Part shown: positions 18,481 to 27,901 of the stretch, piece by piece
How positions within the stretch are numbered: the first letter of the stretch is position 1
How the letters are laid out: every line of letters begins with the position of its first letter
NCBI GenBank assembly: GCA_029867005.1
Contig: CP123443.1
Span: forward strand, 2,170,001 to 2,234,000
From: Candidatus Haliotispira prima
GTDB lineage: Bacteria > Spirochaetota > Spirochaetia > SP-2023
Direction of reading: 5' to 3'
Length of the DNA: 64,000 nt
Notes under the pieces: generated by a model
Seen by the model: only the letters and a program-made list of their open reading frames with translations
What the model was told of the DNA's origin: nothing
Databases searched by the model: none
Made by a program: the position numbers and the translations under genes

Positions 18481-19428
18481 TTGAAATCGGTATTTAAATC
18501 ACGTACTCTTTGGCTGCTGTTGTTCCTCAGCCTCTGTTCCGGTAAGTTGTTTGCGGTTCAGTTTACCTTGGCTTACTTTGACAAGTCCGTCTATTACACA
18601 GATTCAGAAATTCGCATCAAAGCGATCATCTACAATGACAGCAATGAGGCCTTCTTTTTCCGGACAGCCGACAATAGGGTCTTTAACCTCAAAGTCAACG
18701 TCCGCACTTTAGATAATAAAACACTAAAAGAATCAGCTGATTACGCTATGTTACAGAATAGCAACAGGCCCTACTTTTACCGTGATATTTCTCTGGAACC
18801 GGGTGAAGAATACGCATTTGTCTTTACTTTAAATCGCTTCGTCAAGATTAACGACCCGGGAATCTTCATTCTTGGGGCCACCTACTCTACAGATTTGACT
18901 GAGCAAAATACGATTGAATCCAATAAGCTCTATCTCAATGTTCGCCCGAGGGTGACAAATCGGCCCGAATACTATGAGCGTATTGACAACCAGACTCAGG
19001 AATTATTGACTCGCCAGGAATTGGGACCGGATGAGGTTATCTCCTATACTCTACGGTCTTTGGTGCGGCAATACTGGAACCGATACTTTCTCTACCTTGA
19101 TCTTGAGTACCTGATTCGTCAGAGCAGCTATTACTATCGCCGCTTTATAGCATCCAACGAACAGGAGCAGCGCAAGCTTCTCAACAATTTCCGCAGGGCG
19201 GTGGTTGAAGGCGCGATTCCCGAAGTCGCGGCCATGACCGATGTGCCAATTCACTTTGAGGTCATTCGGACAACGTACACAGAAAAGGAAGCGGAGGTTG
19301 TTGTCTCCGAGAATTTCCAACGGGACGGCTACGAAGAATTAGTCCGTTATACCTATTATCTCCACAAAAAAGACTCAATCTGGTACATCTATCGTATCGC
19401 GACCCAACTGGTTCGTGACACTTTTTAG
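18481..19428 (+). CDS. secreted/periplasmic beta-rich protein (315 aa), unknown
   Basis: Not recognised. The start is TTG at 18481 with GGAG eight bases upstream. Residues 1-25 are a clear signal peptide (SRTLWLLLFLSLCSGKLFA, then VQ), with cleavage likely after FA and no lipobox Cys close enough to the end of the hydrophobic core. Residues 26-160 look like a beta-sandwich (IRIKAIIYNDSNEAFFFR, SLEPGEEYAFVFTLNRFV), resembling an Ig-like or macroglobulin-type domain; residues 165-315 are helical then beta (YWNRYFLYLDLEYLIR, DSIWYIYRIATQ) with an NTF2-like feel. Its role in the envelope is inferred from the signal peptide only. Confidence 0.75.
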   Translation: MKSVFKSRTLWLLLFLSLCSGKLFAVQFTLAYFDKSVYYTDSEIRIKAIIYNDSNEAFFFRTADNRVFNLKVNVRTLDNKTLKESADYAMLQNSNRPYFYRDISLEPGEEYAFVFTLNRFVKINDPGIFILGATYSTDLTEQNTIESNKLYLNVRPRVTNRPEYYERIDNQTQELLTRQELGPDEVISYTLRSLVRQYWNRYFLYLDLEYLIRQSSYYYRRFIASNEQEQRKLLNNFRRAVVEGAIPEVAAMTDVPIHFEVIRTTYTEKEAEVVVSENFQRDGYEELVRYTYYLHKKDSIWYIYRIATQLVRDTF

Positions 19429-19459
19429 ATTCCTTTCCCGGATTTCCGCAAAACACGCT

Positions 19460-22084
19460 TCAATATGTCCTGATTAGCTGAGTCAAGAGGCTGGAAGGCT
19501 CAACCTGCGTTTCCCGGACTTGAACCGAAAACTCCAAGGCCGCCCGACTGCCGATGAAGCAGAGTCGCTGTTTAGCCCGGGTAATGGCGGTGTACAGCAG
19601 GGCCTGTGACCAGGGATTGAAGCTGCCCTCTACTGCCGAAGCGTGCCCACCGACCCCTAAAACGGGCTCGGGCTCAGGCAATAGTATACATACACTGTCG
19701 TACTCCGAGCCTTGACTTTTGTGGATCGTCTGAACAAAAGATGCTTCACAGTCGGCCAATTGAGTCAGGGGAACCAAACGATAAGCTCCCAACGTAGTGG
19801 TCGCGACAACTGTTTTTGCCTCCGAAGCCTGTACGCCATCTGCGACAAAGACCCCGTAATGCTGTGTCCCGAAACGAAAGCAAAAACCTCTGTCACCGTT
19901 GAATAAGCCCAACTGATAGTTATTTCGGGTGATCTGGATGGGACAACCGTGGAAAAACTGCAAGCCGTACCGACCGGAAACGCCGCCAGCCCTCCCAAGC
20001 CCTTCCCGGGGGGCTTCCCTTCCAAATTCTTGTCGGACTTCTGCCCCGTATTGCAAAAGCATTCGATTGATCGAGCCTGCTCCGATCGGGCCGCGTTGCA
20101 ACGGGCTGAGTATACTATATTCTTGCATCCACTGAAAATAATCCGAGATTTGTCCACAGCTCTGCTCCAAAGTTTCGCCTCTCTGCAAGCTCAGAGGCGC
20201 GAAACCGTCTGCGCTCGCAGGTGTAGCAGATCTCGGCTCGGGGCACCAATCTTGCCAAAGATAACGAAGCAGTTCCTGCTTTTCCAAGCCGTTCCAAGAC
20301 CAGCCCCCTCCCTCCTGTCCGGAACCTTTGGACAATTGGGAGCCCGACTGCAACGAAAGATTGTACCGACAGACCGCCGGGAAGCCTTCTGTCCCGGGGG
20401 TTTTCGGGTTGTGGTGTTCGGCCTCCGGAATGGCACAAAACTCTTGGTGCCGGCCTCCCAGCAGGCATTGCCCCAGTTGTCGAATTTCATCGACCGAGCG
20501 ATAACTACCCTGTAGTCGTACCAAACATTCCGCCAGCTCCGAGCCTGCTCGTGGCCGGCTAAGCCCCGCAAACAAATCTTTCCAGAAGGCCCCCAAACCG
20601 ACCGGAGGCAATTGATCGGGGTCCCCGACAAAAATCAAACGAGTCTCCGGATGCATGCGCATCAGTAACTTCCAAGCCATTTCACTGTCCAGCATAGAAG
20701 CTTCATCCAGCACCAGAATGTCCGGCCTCAGCAATTTTAAGCCTCTGGCATTACGGTAATTTTTGCCGGACAAAGTCGCGCTGCGGTAGAGCTCGGCACC
20801 CGACCATCCCAGATTTAGCAGTTTGTGCAGAGTTTGAGCCTCCGGCTCGGGGCACGGTTCGCTACTTCCCACTTCTGATGCCGCATTGGCTTGGCGCAAA
20901 CTCTCCAGCATGCGCCGAGCTGCACGTGCTGTCGGTGCGCAAAGTGCAATTTCCAGTTTGCGCAGATCATTCCCGGCACGTTGCTCCCCTCGCTGCAATA
21001 CCTGCAACAAACCGGCCAACAAGGTTGTTTTACCGCTCCCCGGCCCGCCGGAAATCAGCAGCAGACGTCTGTGACACAATTTTTCCAGGCAGGACCACAA
21101 TAGTTCCCGGCTCTGTGGCAGAGCCTGTCCGGATTCGAGCATTTCTTCCAGAGTAGAGGTTATCTGTTCCGGCTGCTCCAGCAAATTTTGTTCTTGCCCA
21201 TTTTGTTCTTGCCCATTTTGTTCTTGCCCAATAATCGCGAGACCCGAAATGGGCTCCGCCATCATTTCCCTTTTTCTTTCCGACCCCATCGGGGCATCCT
21301 GTGACAACGTAACCTGAGACAACGTACCCTGTGCCAGGGAACGCTGTCTCAGGCTCTGCCACAGACTCAATTGCAAGCTACCCAAACGCGAAAGACTGAA
21401 ACACAACTGCTCTGATGAGCACCAGTACCAAAAGTATATGGGAAATTGGGCACAGCGCGGCAAAGCCGCAGGATGAGTGACAACCATCTCGGACAGCTCT
21501 ATCCGACGAAAACCCGGCAAGAGCCCGGTTTCTATACTTTGGCGGCACAAGTCTCGCACGGTATCGGGGAAGCGAGATAACAGCGGACCAGTTTCCCTTT
21601 CCCGTTCTAAAGATGATGGAGCAAGACTCAACAATACAGTGTGCAATTCATCGAGTCGAAAGCAGAGCTGCCCCTCCAAACTGCTGACGATACTGTTTTC
21701 GGACTCAGACCGACCCCACTCTTCACCGCGCAGATCACCGGAAGCCAAGGCTTGAGCCGACAAGAGACTCAGAGCCAACAGACCGACCACATCCACTTGT
21801 TCCGATTGTTCTACACGATCCCGGCTCCTGCTTGGCGGGTGGCTGTCCTTTTCCAAGTCGGCAAATAACTGCGTCCGATATTGACGGTAGAGCAACCGGT
21901 ACAGCGCAGGCAACTTGGCAAACTTGGTGAGGCAGGCATTCTCCATCCGAAGAAACGCCGGAGTACCGGCCTCTTTTACTTCCGGCCCATCTCTATCGGT
22001 CCGTTGCCTATCAGTCCTTTGCCTCTCTATCCTTCCCCTGTCCACCCTTCGCCCCTCTTCGGCCCGATTTATACTGTCTGCCAC
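19460..22084 (-). CDS. recD: RecD-like helicase (exodeoxyribonuclease V alpha subunit)
   Basis: An 874-aa superfamily 1 helicase of the RecD type, the fast 5'-3' motor of the RecBCD recombination nuclease. Motif I is ISGGPGSGKTTLLAGLL (Walker A), motif II ILVLDEASMLDS, motif III IFVGDPDQLPPVG, later motifs QITRNNYQLGLFNGDRG, FVQTIHKSQGSEYDSV and LLYTAITRAKQRL. The N-terminal 330 residues are the poorly conserved RecD start, with low-complexity runs (RQRTDRQRTDR; GQEQNGQEQNGQEQN, a tandem repeat in DNA at about 21190-21230). The start is GTG, with GGAG nine bases before it. recB and recC are not in the window. It follows the Nudix gene by 21 bp. Confidence 0.92.
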   Translation of the reverse strand: MADSINRAEEGRRVDRGRIERQRTDRQRTDRDGPEVKEAGTPAFLRMENACLTKFAKLPALYRLLYRQYRTQLFADLEKDSHPPSRSRDRVEQSEQVDVVGLLALSLLSAQALASGDLRGEEWGRSESENSIVSSLEGQLCFRLDELHTVLLSLAPSSLERERETGPLLSRFPDTVRDLCRQSIETGLLPGFRRIELSEMVVTHPAALPRCAQFPIYFWYWCSSEQLCFSLSRLGSLQLSLWQSLRQRSLAQGTLSQVTLSQDAPMGSERKREMMAEPISGLAIIGQEQNGQEQNGQEQNLLEQPEQITSTLEEMLESGQALPQSRELLWSCLEKLCHRRLLLISGGPGSGKTTLLAGLLQVLQRGEQRAGNDLRKLEIALCAPTARAARRMLESLRQANAASEVGSSEPCPEPEAQTLHKLLNLGWSGAELYRSATLSGKNYRNARGLKLLRPDILVLDEASMLDSEMAWKLLMRMHPETRLIFVGDPDQLPPVGLGAFWKDLFAGLSRPRAGSELAECLVRLQGSYRSVDEIRQLGQCLLGGRHQEFCAIPEAEHHNPKTPGTEGFPAVCRYNLSLQSGSQLSKGSGQEGGGWSWNGLEKQELLRYLWQDWCPEPRSATPASADGFAPLSLQRGETLEQSCGQISDYFQWMQEYSILSPLQRGPIGAGSINRMLLQYGAEVRQEFGREAPREGLGRAGGVSGRYGLQFFHGCPIQITRNNYQLGLFNGDRGFCFRFGTQHYGVFVADGVQASEAKTVVATTTLGAYRLVPLTQLADCEASFVQTIHKSQGSEYDSVCILLPEPEPVLGVGGHASAVEGSFNPWSQALLYTAITRAKQRLCFIGSRAALEFSVQVRETQVEPSSLLTQLIRTY

Positions 22085-22105
22085 ACATCTGCTCCGCCTT
22101 TACTC

Positions 22106-22690
22106 TCAAAATTCCCGAGTCTCGGCCGGCAGCCAAACAATATCGTGACTCAGCATCCGGTTATCATCGTCAAAGATGAAATAACCGCGAACCCGGCCGC
22201 CTTGCAGCACATAGGGCAGCCACAAAGCATCGTCATCCCACATTTGATGCAATGGCAGGCGGTCTCGCTTGCACCAGAACGGAATGGCCTCTTCACTGGA
22301 CTGAGGCTCCCCACTCCACTCGTCCGTAAAGTATGCATAGCCACGCATCCGCACACCGTTGGTAAAGTGAAAAAATAAATCTGCACGAAGGCAAAAATTG
22401 TGCGGTTCCACCGCGATCTCCTCACAGCATTCCCGCACCACACACTGCTCCAGGCTTTCGCCATTTTCCAACTTGCCGCCCGGCCCGCTGATCAGACCGT
22501 GGGCATAGGCACTCAACCGTTTAATTAGCAGGACTTCGTCCGTTTGACGATTACTGATATAACACAGTACGGCATGAACTGTCGGTTGCCAATGCTGCCA
22601 GTCTATGTCACCGACAGAGGGCAGACAGGCCAAACTCCGGGCATATTCGGCACATTGCCGGATGCGCTGCTGCGCTGCTGTCTCCTTCAT
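22106..22690 (-). CDS. Nudix hydrolase (8-oxo-dGTP/NTP pyrophosphatase-like)
   Basis: A 194-aa Nudix protein. The Nudix box is complete: GGKLENGESLEQCVVRECC plus EEIAV, matching GX5EX7REUXEEXGU except for Ala at the last Gly. Such enzymes hydrolyse nucleoside diphosphates linked to another group, often to cleanse the nucleotide pool of 8-oxo-dGTP. The C-terminal FDDDNRMLSHDIVWLP resembles MTH1-type family members, but the substrate is inferred. The ATG at 22690 is chosen because GGGGAG lies about 12 bases upstream; a longer reading to 22843 begins without a site. It precedes recD. Confidence 0.85.
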   Translation of the reverse strand: MKETAAQQRIRQCAEYARSLACLPSVGDIDWQHWQPTVHAVLCYISNRQTDEVLLIKRLSAYAHGLISGPGGKLENGESLEQCVVRECCEEIAVEPHNFCLRADLFFHFTNGVRMRGYAYFTDEWSGEPQSSEEAIPFWCKRDRLPLHQMWDDDALWLPYVLQGGRVRGYFIFDDDNRMLSHDIVWLPAETREF

Positions 22691-22843
22691 AATATCTACT
22701 TCTCTCCCCACATTTCCCCCGGAACCCGGATTCTGGCCGGATTCACATAGACCGTCCACTCCAAACTCAGAGCTTGACCGGGCCGGGCCAAGCTCTTGAT
22801 AGCTCTTTTTGCTTTCTTTACAGGACTCCGGATTTCCTATCAT

Positions 22844-23152
22844 ACAAGCTCATCGCCCAAATATTTCAGGGTTTTCTCCCAGCCGTTCCCCTGCTTGTCG
22901 CCAACCTTGTCACTCTCTTTCAGAATTTCGGAAGGCTTTCTGTCCCCATTATCGAGACCATCGCCTTCGGGCCATTTCGGACTATGATCTCCGTACCCTC
23001 ATCCAAGAGCCCCGGAGCCTCCACCGGCTCATTCTACACCTGTTTGCAACCATCGATCTGTAAATCCTGCAAACGCTTCTAATGGCGGCAAATCACAAAA
23101 TCACGGGCATACACTTCCCGACCAAATCCCTACCCTTGCGGTTCTGCCACCA
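22844..23152 (-). other. gap with traces of a decayed frame
   Basis: Between the 502-aa gene and the Nudix gene no intact gene is present. One minus-strand frame starting right after the 502-aa stop reads protein-like stretches (GFGREVYARDFVICRH, KRLQDLQIDGCKQV, NEPVEAPGLLDEGTEIIVR) interrupted by three TAG codons, and another frame continues KPSEILKESDKVGDKQG to ELV-stop. This may be a pseudogene with nonsense and frameshift changes, or chance. No family was recognised. Confidence 0.25.
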
Positions 23153-24661
23153 CTAAGGCGTAAAGCCGAACGAAAAATAATGGGCCTGCAATTTCTCAGT
23201 AGAAGAACCGTCAACAAAGGATTTGGAAGTATCTACACTCGGCTGTAGCAATATCCGCAGCTCTTCTTTTGGCAATGATTTATTACTGCTAAGACGAAAA
23301 AACAGATGCCAGGGAAACTCCTGTAAATCCTGATAACTCAAGTCCCGTTTGGCCAGTTGAATACCTTCCCAAGCCAAGGACAGAGTCATCTGATAACGAT
23401 AATTTTTGAAACGGTCACCACTTTGTATCAAACTCTGGTAGCCCTGTAAATCCTTCTGAATAGCAAAGTAAAAACCAGGATCCGTGCGCAGCAACAAAGT
23501 GACCCGGTTAAGTGCGCGACCCAGTTTAACCCGAAGCTGATACAGAGCCTCCTTACCCTCATTTCCCAGAATCTGATCAATAGTCTTCATTGCCCATTCG
23601 TAGAACATCTTGGCTTGCTCAAGCAGAACCTGATCTTCCAGCCTCTTGCCGGTTTCAATAGCCTGTTCCAGCAATAATTCATCTTGTGGCGGCAGGTAAT
23701 TTTTGAGCAGTGGCCTGGGACTGTAAATATCCACCTTAGACAAGCTCGGCAGGTACAAAAACAGCATATCGCCGATGGGGAACGCCCGAGTTCTCTGACC
23801 GGGCAGCGGAACCGAAAAAATATTTTTTCCGCTCAGATTAAAAAACGTCAATATATTATGAAAAATGGCATAAAAAACTTGGGGGCTCTGATTTTTGGAT
23901 GAAGCGATAGCACCAACAATACGCGGAGTCTTTCGATAAAATTCCTTGGGAGGAATGATCAAAAGCGGCGGCAAACGATTACTACGTATATCTTCCGGAA
24001 TCTTTGTCAGAATCAGGGCACTGCTCTCACGGTCATAATAAAGAATCTGCTCATTGGGCAGAAGCTGTGGGTGCTCTGCGTTTTCAATGCCCTCGGCAAT
24101 CAGCTTGGGAGCTTCGTCTTTGAGGATATCCGGGTACAGCAAGGCTTTCTGATCCTGGAACACGATCAGTTGTCTGCCATATAGCCGAAACTGTCGACCA
24201 TTTTTCACTTCTTTGACACCGTTTAGCCACGCTCCCAAGTGACTGTTATACAAAGAAATTACACCATTAGGAGCCATGGCCAGCAGCAAGTTTGGACTAA
24301 TCAAATTGTACTGCCCTGCGTTATCCTGCCAGCGGTCGGTCTGGCTGTAAAACAAGCTGAGCAGAGTATCCTGACTGGCAGAAAGGTCGCTGTTCAGAGA
24401 CAGGTAGCCCTTGATAAAATAAAAATGGAGCTGCCCGTCAGGACCCATAACGATATTTCTCAGCTCGCCCCACTTGGCAATGCTACCCCAAGGATCAATG
24501 AAAGTGTTTAAGTCTACGGACCGTTGATCTCGAAATAGTCCATCAGTCGAGTTTTCTGTCTGGGCAGTCAGCGACACGAACGGAGACAGAAGCACAGATA
24601 GTGCCAAAATCACCGGATACAGAACAAAGACCTGACGAATGAAGCGATACGAAGAGGACAT
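23153..24661 (-). CDS. secreted protein with beta-propeller-like and helical parts, unknown
   Basis: Not recognised. The ATG at 24661 gives 502 aa with a signal peptide (FIRQVFVLYPVILALSVLL, cleaved near SLTAQ); a start 28 codons upstream would bury it. Residues 50-340 are repeated short beta strands (LHFYFIKGYLSLNSD, QLIVFQDQKALLYPDI, EQILYYDRESSALILTK, MLFLYLPSLSKVDIYS), suggesting a propeller-like fold; residues 350-450 are helical (LLEQAIETGKRLEDQVLLEQ), possibly TPR-like. It follows the 620-aa membrane protein on the same strand with a 100-bp gap and probably belongs to the same operon. Confidence 0.7.
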   Translation of the reverse strand: MSSSYRFIRQVFVLYPVILALSVLLSPFVSLTAQTENSTDGLFRDQRSVDLNTFIDPWGSIAKWGELRNIVMGPDGQLHFYFIKGYLSLNSDLSASQDTLLSLFYSQTDRWQDNAGQYNLISPNLLLAMAPNGVISLYNSHLGAWLNGVKEVKNGRQFRLYGRQLIVFQDQKALLYPDILKDEAPKLIAEGIENAEHPQLLPNEQILYYDRESSALILTKIPEDIRSNRLPPLLIIPPKEFYRKTPRIVGAIASSKNQSPQVFYAIFHNILTFFNLSGKNIFSVPLPGQRTRAFPIGDMLFLYLPSLSKVDIYSPRPLLKNYLPPQDELLLEQAIETGKRLEDQVLLEQAKMFYEWAMKTIDQILGNEGKEALYQLRVKLGRALNRVTLLLRTDPGFYFAIQKDLQGYQSLIQSGDRFKNYRYQMTLSLAWEGIQLAKRDLSYQDLQEFPWHLFFRLSSNKSLPKEELRILLQPSVDTSKSFVDGSSTEKLQAHYFSFGFTP

Positions 24662-24764
24662 AATTGGGCTACACGCTCCCCGGGGCCCTGAAGGGCCTTC
24701 CGCAATAGCCACCAGTATTCCGGTTCTGCGGACCGTCAATAACATAGAGAAGGCAGAAGCTTAA

Positions 24765-26627
24765 CTACCCGTTACCGGCGCGACTGCGCTGTCGGTTAAA
24801 CACCTGGTCGTTGGCATCAAATATACTGATGTTGCTATCTTCATCACAGTTTGCCAGAGCATACCGCATTTCGTCCAAGACCGTAGCAGGTTCAATATGG
24901 CTGCGCTCGGTGCTCACTCCGGTAATACCCATTCTCAAATTTTTGAGATACGATGCCGGTAGGCGGCTTGCCGTACTCTGAAGAGCCTCAATACTCTGTT
25001 GAATATTGTCGCCGGGCAGGAAGACCGTAAGGCCCCTCTCATGATTCAGGACAGAGGCTTCCGGGAACAAATCCTGCTCAAAAGATGCCCGCACAATCTC
25101 AATATCCTCATCCGGAATTTCCAGCAAAGCAGCTAAAAGATGCTGACGGCTACTTTCTCCAACGATTTCGGTACCGGCCTCCTGCTCATTCAGAAAATTA
25201 CTCAACCAACTCAGAATGCCGGCTTCGTCTTCCTCGCTAATCGTAAACGTGACAAACGGGGCATCAGTGGCAACCTCGCTCTCTTTCAATTCCATAGCCT
25301 GTTCTTCAGCAGCCATCGAAGCCGTAGTCGCTATTTGAGAGAAAATATCCGCATTGAGCTCTTTATCAATGGGTTCAAACTCGTCATCGCCCAAGCCCTC
25401 GTCCAGATTGACCACCAGTTCATCATCCAGATTCAGTTCTTCCAGAGAAGGCAGGTCTTCCAAACCGGTGAGGTCAGTCGCCATCTCCGGCGCGGGAGAA
25501 TCGGCTTCATCAGCTTCGTCGGCATCCGTACCAACCTCCTCGTCCGAACTCTCCTCCAAGTCTTCTAACGAACCGGCCAAGGCTATCTGCGTTTCATCCA
25601 ATCCGAATCTTTCGTCATCACCTCCGACATCTGCATCATCTTCAGAGTCGGAAGTACTATCGTTAAAACGGAGATCAATATCTTTATCTCCGCCGTCGTC
25701 TATATCATCTGTCGGCCCCAAACTGGCAAAGACATCATCGAGATCCTCTTCGTCTGCTTCACTCTCCGTCTTCTCATCCCCATCGTCCCACGGGTCATGC
25801 AACTCCTCCGGATCTTGGCCATCATCAGTGTCGGCAATACCCCCGGAAAAACTCCCGGAGTCCAAAATCCGGTCAAATTCGTCATCGAGTTGGGCCTCAG
25901 AAACTTCGGAATCACCTTGCCCTTCCCAGCCTGTCTCCGGCAAATCTTGTGCGAACCAACTGTCTTCTGTCTCTAGTGATTGGTCTTCTGTCTCGAACGA
26001 TTCTTCACCCTCATTTTCGGTTTCATGGTAGATTTCATCTTCTTCCGCAACCGATTGCAGGGCCCAGGCTGTTTCCATCGGATCCCGCTTGGGAATGATT
26101 AAGAAAGCCAAAAAACTCAAAATCAGTAGGGCCAAAATAACTATAGTGTCAAACTGAAGGACATCTTTGATCAGCTGGACAGGAAGCCGCTGATACAAAA
26201 TTTTGACACTGGCCTGAGTCTGACCGGGCAAATGAAGATCGTAACTCTGTTCTTCGTAGAGAATGCTGTTATACTCATACCCCAAGTCTCTTTCCCAGTT
26301 TGGATTGGGATCATCCAGAGGGTTTACACTGTCAAAACGAAAGCGATTTTGCATTACATTCCGGGCATCGACAATAGTGATGACCTTGATCAGATCACTA
26401 AAATCTTCCATCGTTATTTTGACATCATTCGTAAAATTTGTCGCTGTAAAACTACCATTCTCAATATAGCTGTTGTTGATACGGTCAACAATATGCTCCG
26501 CATAAGCCTTTGCCTGCCTGGCCAACTGAAGCCGCTGAACGACAAGGAAGGCAACGGAGCCGAGGATGAGAACCAAGAGCAACAAATAGGTAAATGCTGT
26601 AAATATTTTCACGTTTGAATTCTTCAT
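24765..26627 (-). CDS. two-TM protein with acidic linker and degenerate GGDEF-like end
   Basis: A 620-aa protein. A first TM helix (FTAFTYLLLLVLILGSVAFLV, in part) is followed by an extracytoplasmic region of about 130 residues, then a second TM (TIVILALLILSFLAFLII). The cytoplasmic side is a very acidic linker of about 270 residues (runs of E, D, S). The last 160 residues resemble a GGDEF domain: the final segment LRMGITGVSTERSHIEPATV, then LDEMRYALANCDEDSNISIFDAN, matches the usual end S.GIA......A..L...AD.ALY.AK..G.N.I..F, but the GGDEF signature is replaced by GLTVFLPGDNIQ. So it is probably a catalytically dead sensor. The start ATG at 26627 fits the TM; a TTG at 26642 is possible. Confidence 0.65.
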   Translation of the reverse strand: MKNSNVKIFTAFTYLLLLVLILGSVAFLVVQRLQLARQAKAYAEHIVDRINNSYIENGSFTATNFTNDVKITMEDFSDLIKVITIVDARNVMQNRFRFDSVNPLDDPNPNWERDLGYEYNSILYEEQSYDLHLPGQTQASVKILYQRLPVQLIKDVLQFDTIVILALLILSFLAFLIIPKRDPMETAWALQSVAEEDEIYHETENEGEESFETEDQSLETEDSWFAQDLPETGWEGQGDSEVSEAQLDDEFDRILDSGSFSGGIADTDDGQDPEELHDPWDDGDEKTESEADEEDLDDVFASLGPTDDIDDGGDKDIDLRFNDSTSDSEDDADVGGDDERFGLDETQIALAGSLEDLEESSDEEVGTDADEADEADSPAPEMATDLTGLEDLPSLEELNLDDELVVNLDEGLGDDEFEPIDKELNADIFSQIATTASMAAEEQAMELKESEVATDAPFVTFTISEEDEAGILSWLSNFLNEQEAGTEIVGESSRQHLLAALLEIPDEDIEIVRASFEQDLFPEASVLNHERGLTVFLPGDNIQQSIEALQSTASRLPASYLKNLRMGITGVSTERSHIEPATVLDEMRYALANCDEDSNISIFDANDQVFNRQRSRAGNG

Positions 26628-26695
26628 ATTATACGTTCCCAAATATCAGTACTCCCCCTTATCAGGTTCAGACTATTACTAAAACAGAGGTAAAA

Positions 26696-27901
26696 TTATA
26701 TTTCAATTTTAATAATGATACTTCCGGCAAAAGATACCCCTATATTTTTCAACTGCCGCAAAATCCTTTCTGCTTCTTCCTTGCTGGTGTATAAACCCAC
26801 ACGAACCCGATAAACCTTCCCGCCACCGCCATTGCCTGTCTGGACGACGGATTCCAAATGGTTTTTCGTAAGCTGCTGTCTTATATTATTGGCATTATCC
26901 AAAGAAGAAAAGGCTCCGACCTGGATCCAATAGCCAATTCCCCCCACCTTGCTCTGCAACAGCAACGCATCCTGGTCCACAGTACTCCCAAGATCCTCGG
27001 AGACAGGAGGAACCCAAGCAGGGCGCGCTATTACTTCTCCGCGAGGGGTTACACTGCTCACCGGCGAGGACCGGGAAAGACTGCCGGCAGGATTTGCTCC
27101 ATGGCCCTGCCTCGAAACACCGGAATTTTCGGAACCTTCCCCCACCGTCTTTTCAGCTTCTTTTGATTCCCCTTCCGTCACCGTCTTGCCGGAATCTCCC
27201 GAGTCAGCCATTGCCTGGTCGTACTCCGTTGCATCGGCAAGGGAATCCGCCGAATTAGGACGAAAAAATAACTGGTAGACAATCCCCATAATCACTAACG
27301 CCATCAGAAGCAACAGGAATACGACTACGGTCTGATAAGGGCCCTGCCGGCTCCACTCCTGCCCGGAAGCACCCCCTGCCCTGGCGGGAGCGTCTAAACC
27401 GGAACGGTTTTGCTGAGGGCTGCCTGCCGATTTGTAGTGGGAATGGTACGGCTCGTTCATTCGGCCGGGCTGCACATGTGCAGAGTTTGCTGAGGCGACT
27501 TGCGGCGACACCTGTTTGTCATATCCACCCTGACCTTGGTGGCCGGCATAATCAGCGTACCCCGACTCGGATTGAGGTGCCCCATGTTCATATGCCCCTT
27601 GTTGAGACGTCCCCGGTTGAGATATCCCCGGGCTCTGCTCCGAGGTATGGGTTTCCGGCAAATATCGGGGCATACCATGATCATCATGATCCGTCCCTTC
27701 CCGATGATTTGGATAATAATTGGGATTTGGATAGTGATTTGCATCCGGTCGATCTGCTAAAATCGGTTTTACGCGGCGGCGTGCCTGCAACGGCAAAGAA
27801 CCTTCCCCATTAGTCCCATTAGGGTTTTGTGCCGTACCGGAAAACGGACGGACAGCACTGCTTTGCGGCGGGTGAGGGAGCCGGTCTTCTGATACTTTCA
27901 T
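26696..27901 (-). CDS. SPOR-domain membrane protein (FtsN-like layout)
   Basis: A 401-aa protein. Residues 1-190 are Pro/Gln/Gly/His-rich and disordered with short repeats (NYYPNH, SQPGTSQQGAYEHGA). A TM helix follows (VVVFLLLLMALVIMGIVYQLFF, in part), then a Ser/Glu-rich linker and a C-terminal SPOR domain (IGYWIQVGAFSSLDNANNIR, KVYRVRVGLYTSKEEAERIL). SPOR domains bind denuded glycan strands at the division septum, so the protein is probably a septal factor. Its ATG overlaps the coaE stop by four bases (ATGA), which shows coupled translation. Confidence 0.85.
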   Translation of the reverse strand: MKVSEDRLPHPPQSSAVRPFSGTAQNPNGTNGEGSLPLQARRRVKPILADRPDANHYPNPNYYPNHREGTDHDDHGMPRYLPETHTSEQSPGISQPGTSQQGAYEHGAPQSESGYADYAGHQGQGGYDKQVSPQVASANSAHVQPGRMNEPYHSHYKSAGSPQQNRSGLDAPARAGGASGQEWSRQGPYQTVVVFLLLLMALVIMGIVYQLFFRPNSADSLADATEYDQAMADSGDSGKTVTEGESKEAEKTVGEGSENSGVSRQGHGANPAGSLSRSSPVSSVTPRGEVIARPAWVPPVSEDLGSTVDQDALLLQSKVGGIGYWIQVGAFSSLDNANNIRQQLTKNHLESVVQTGNGGGGKVYRVRVGLYTSKEEAERILRQLKNIGVSFAGSIIIKIEI

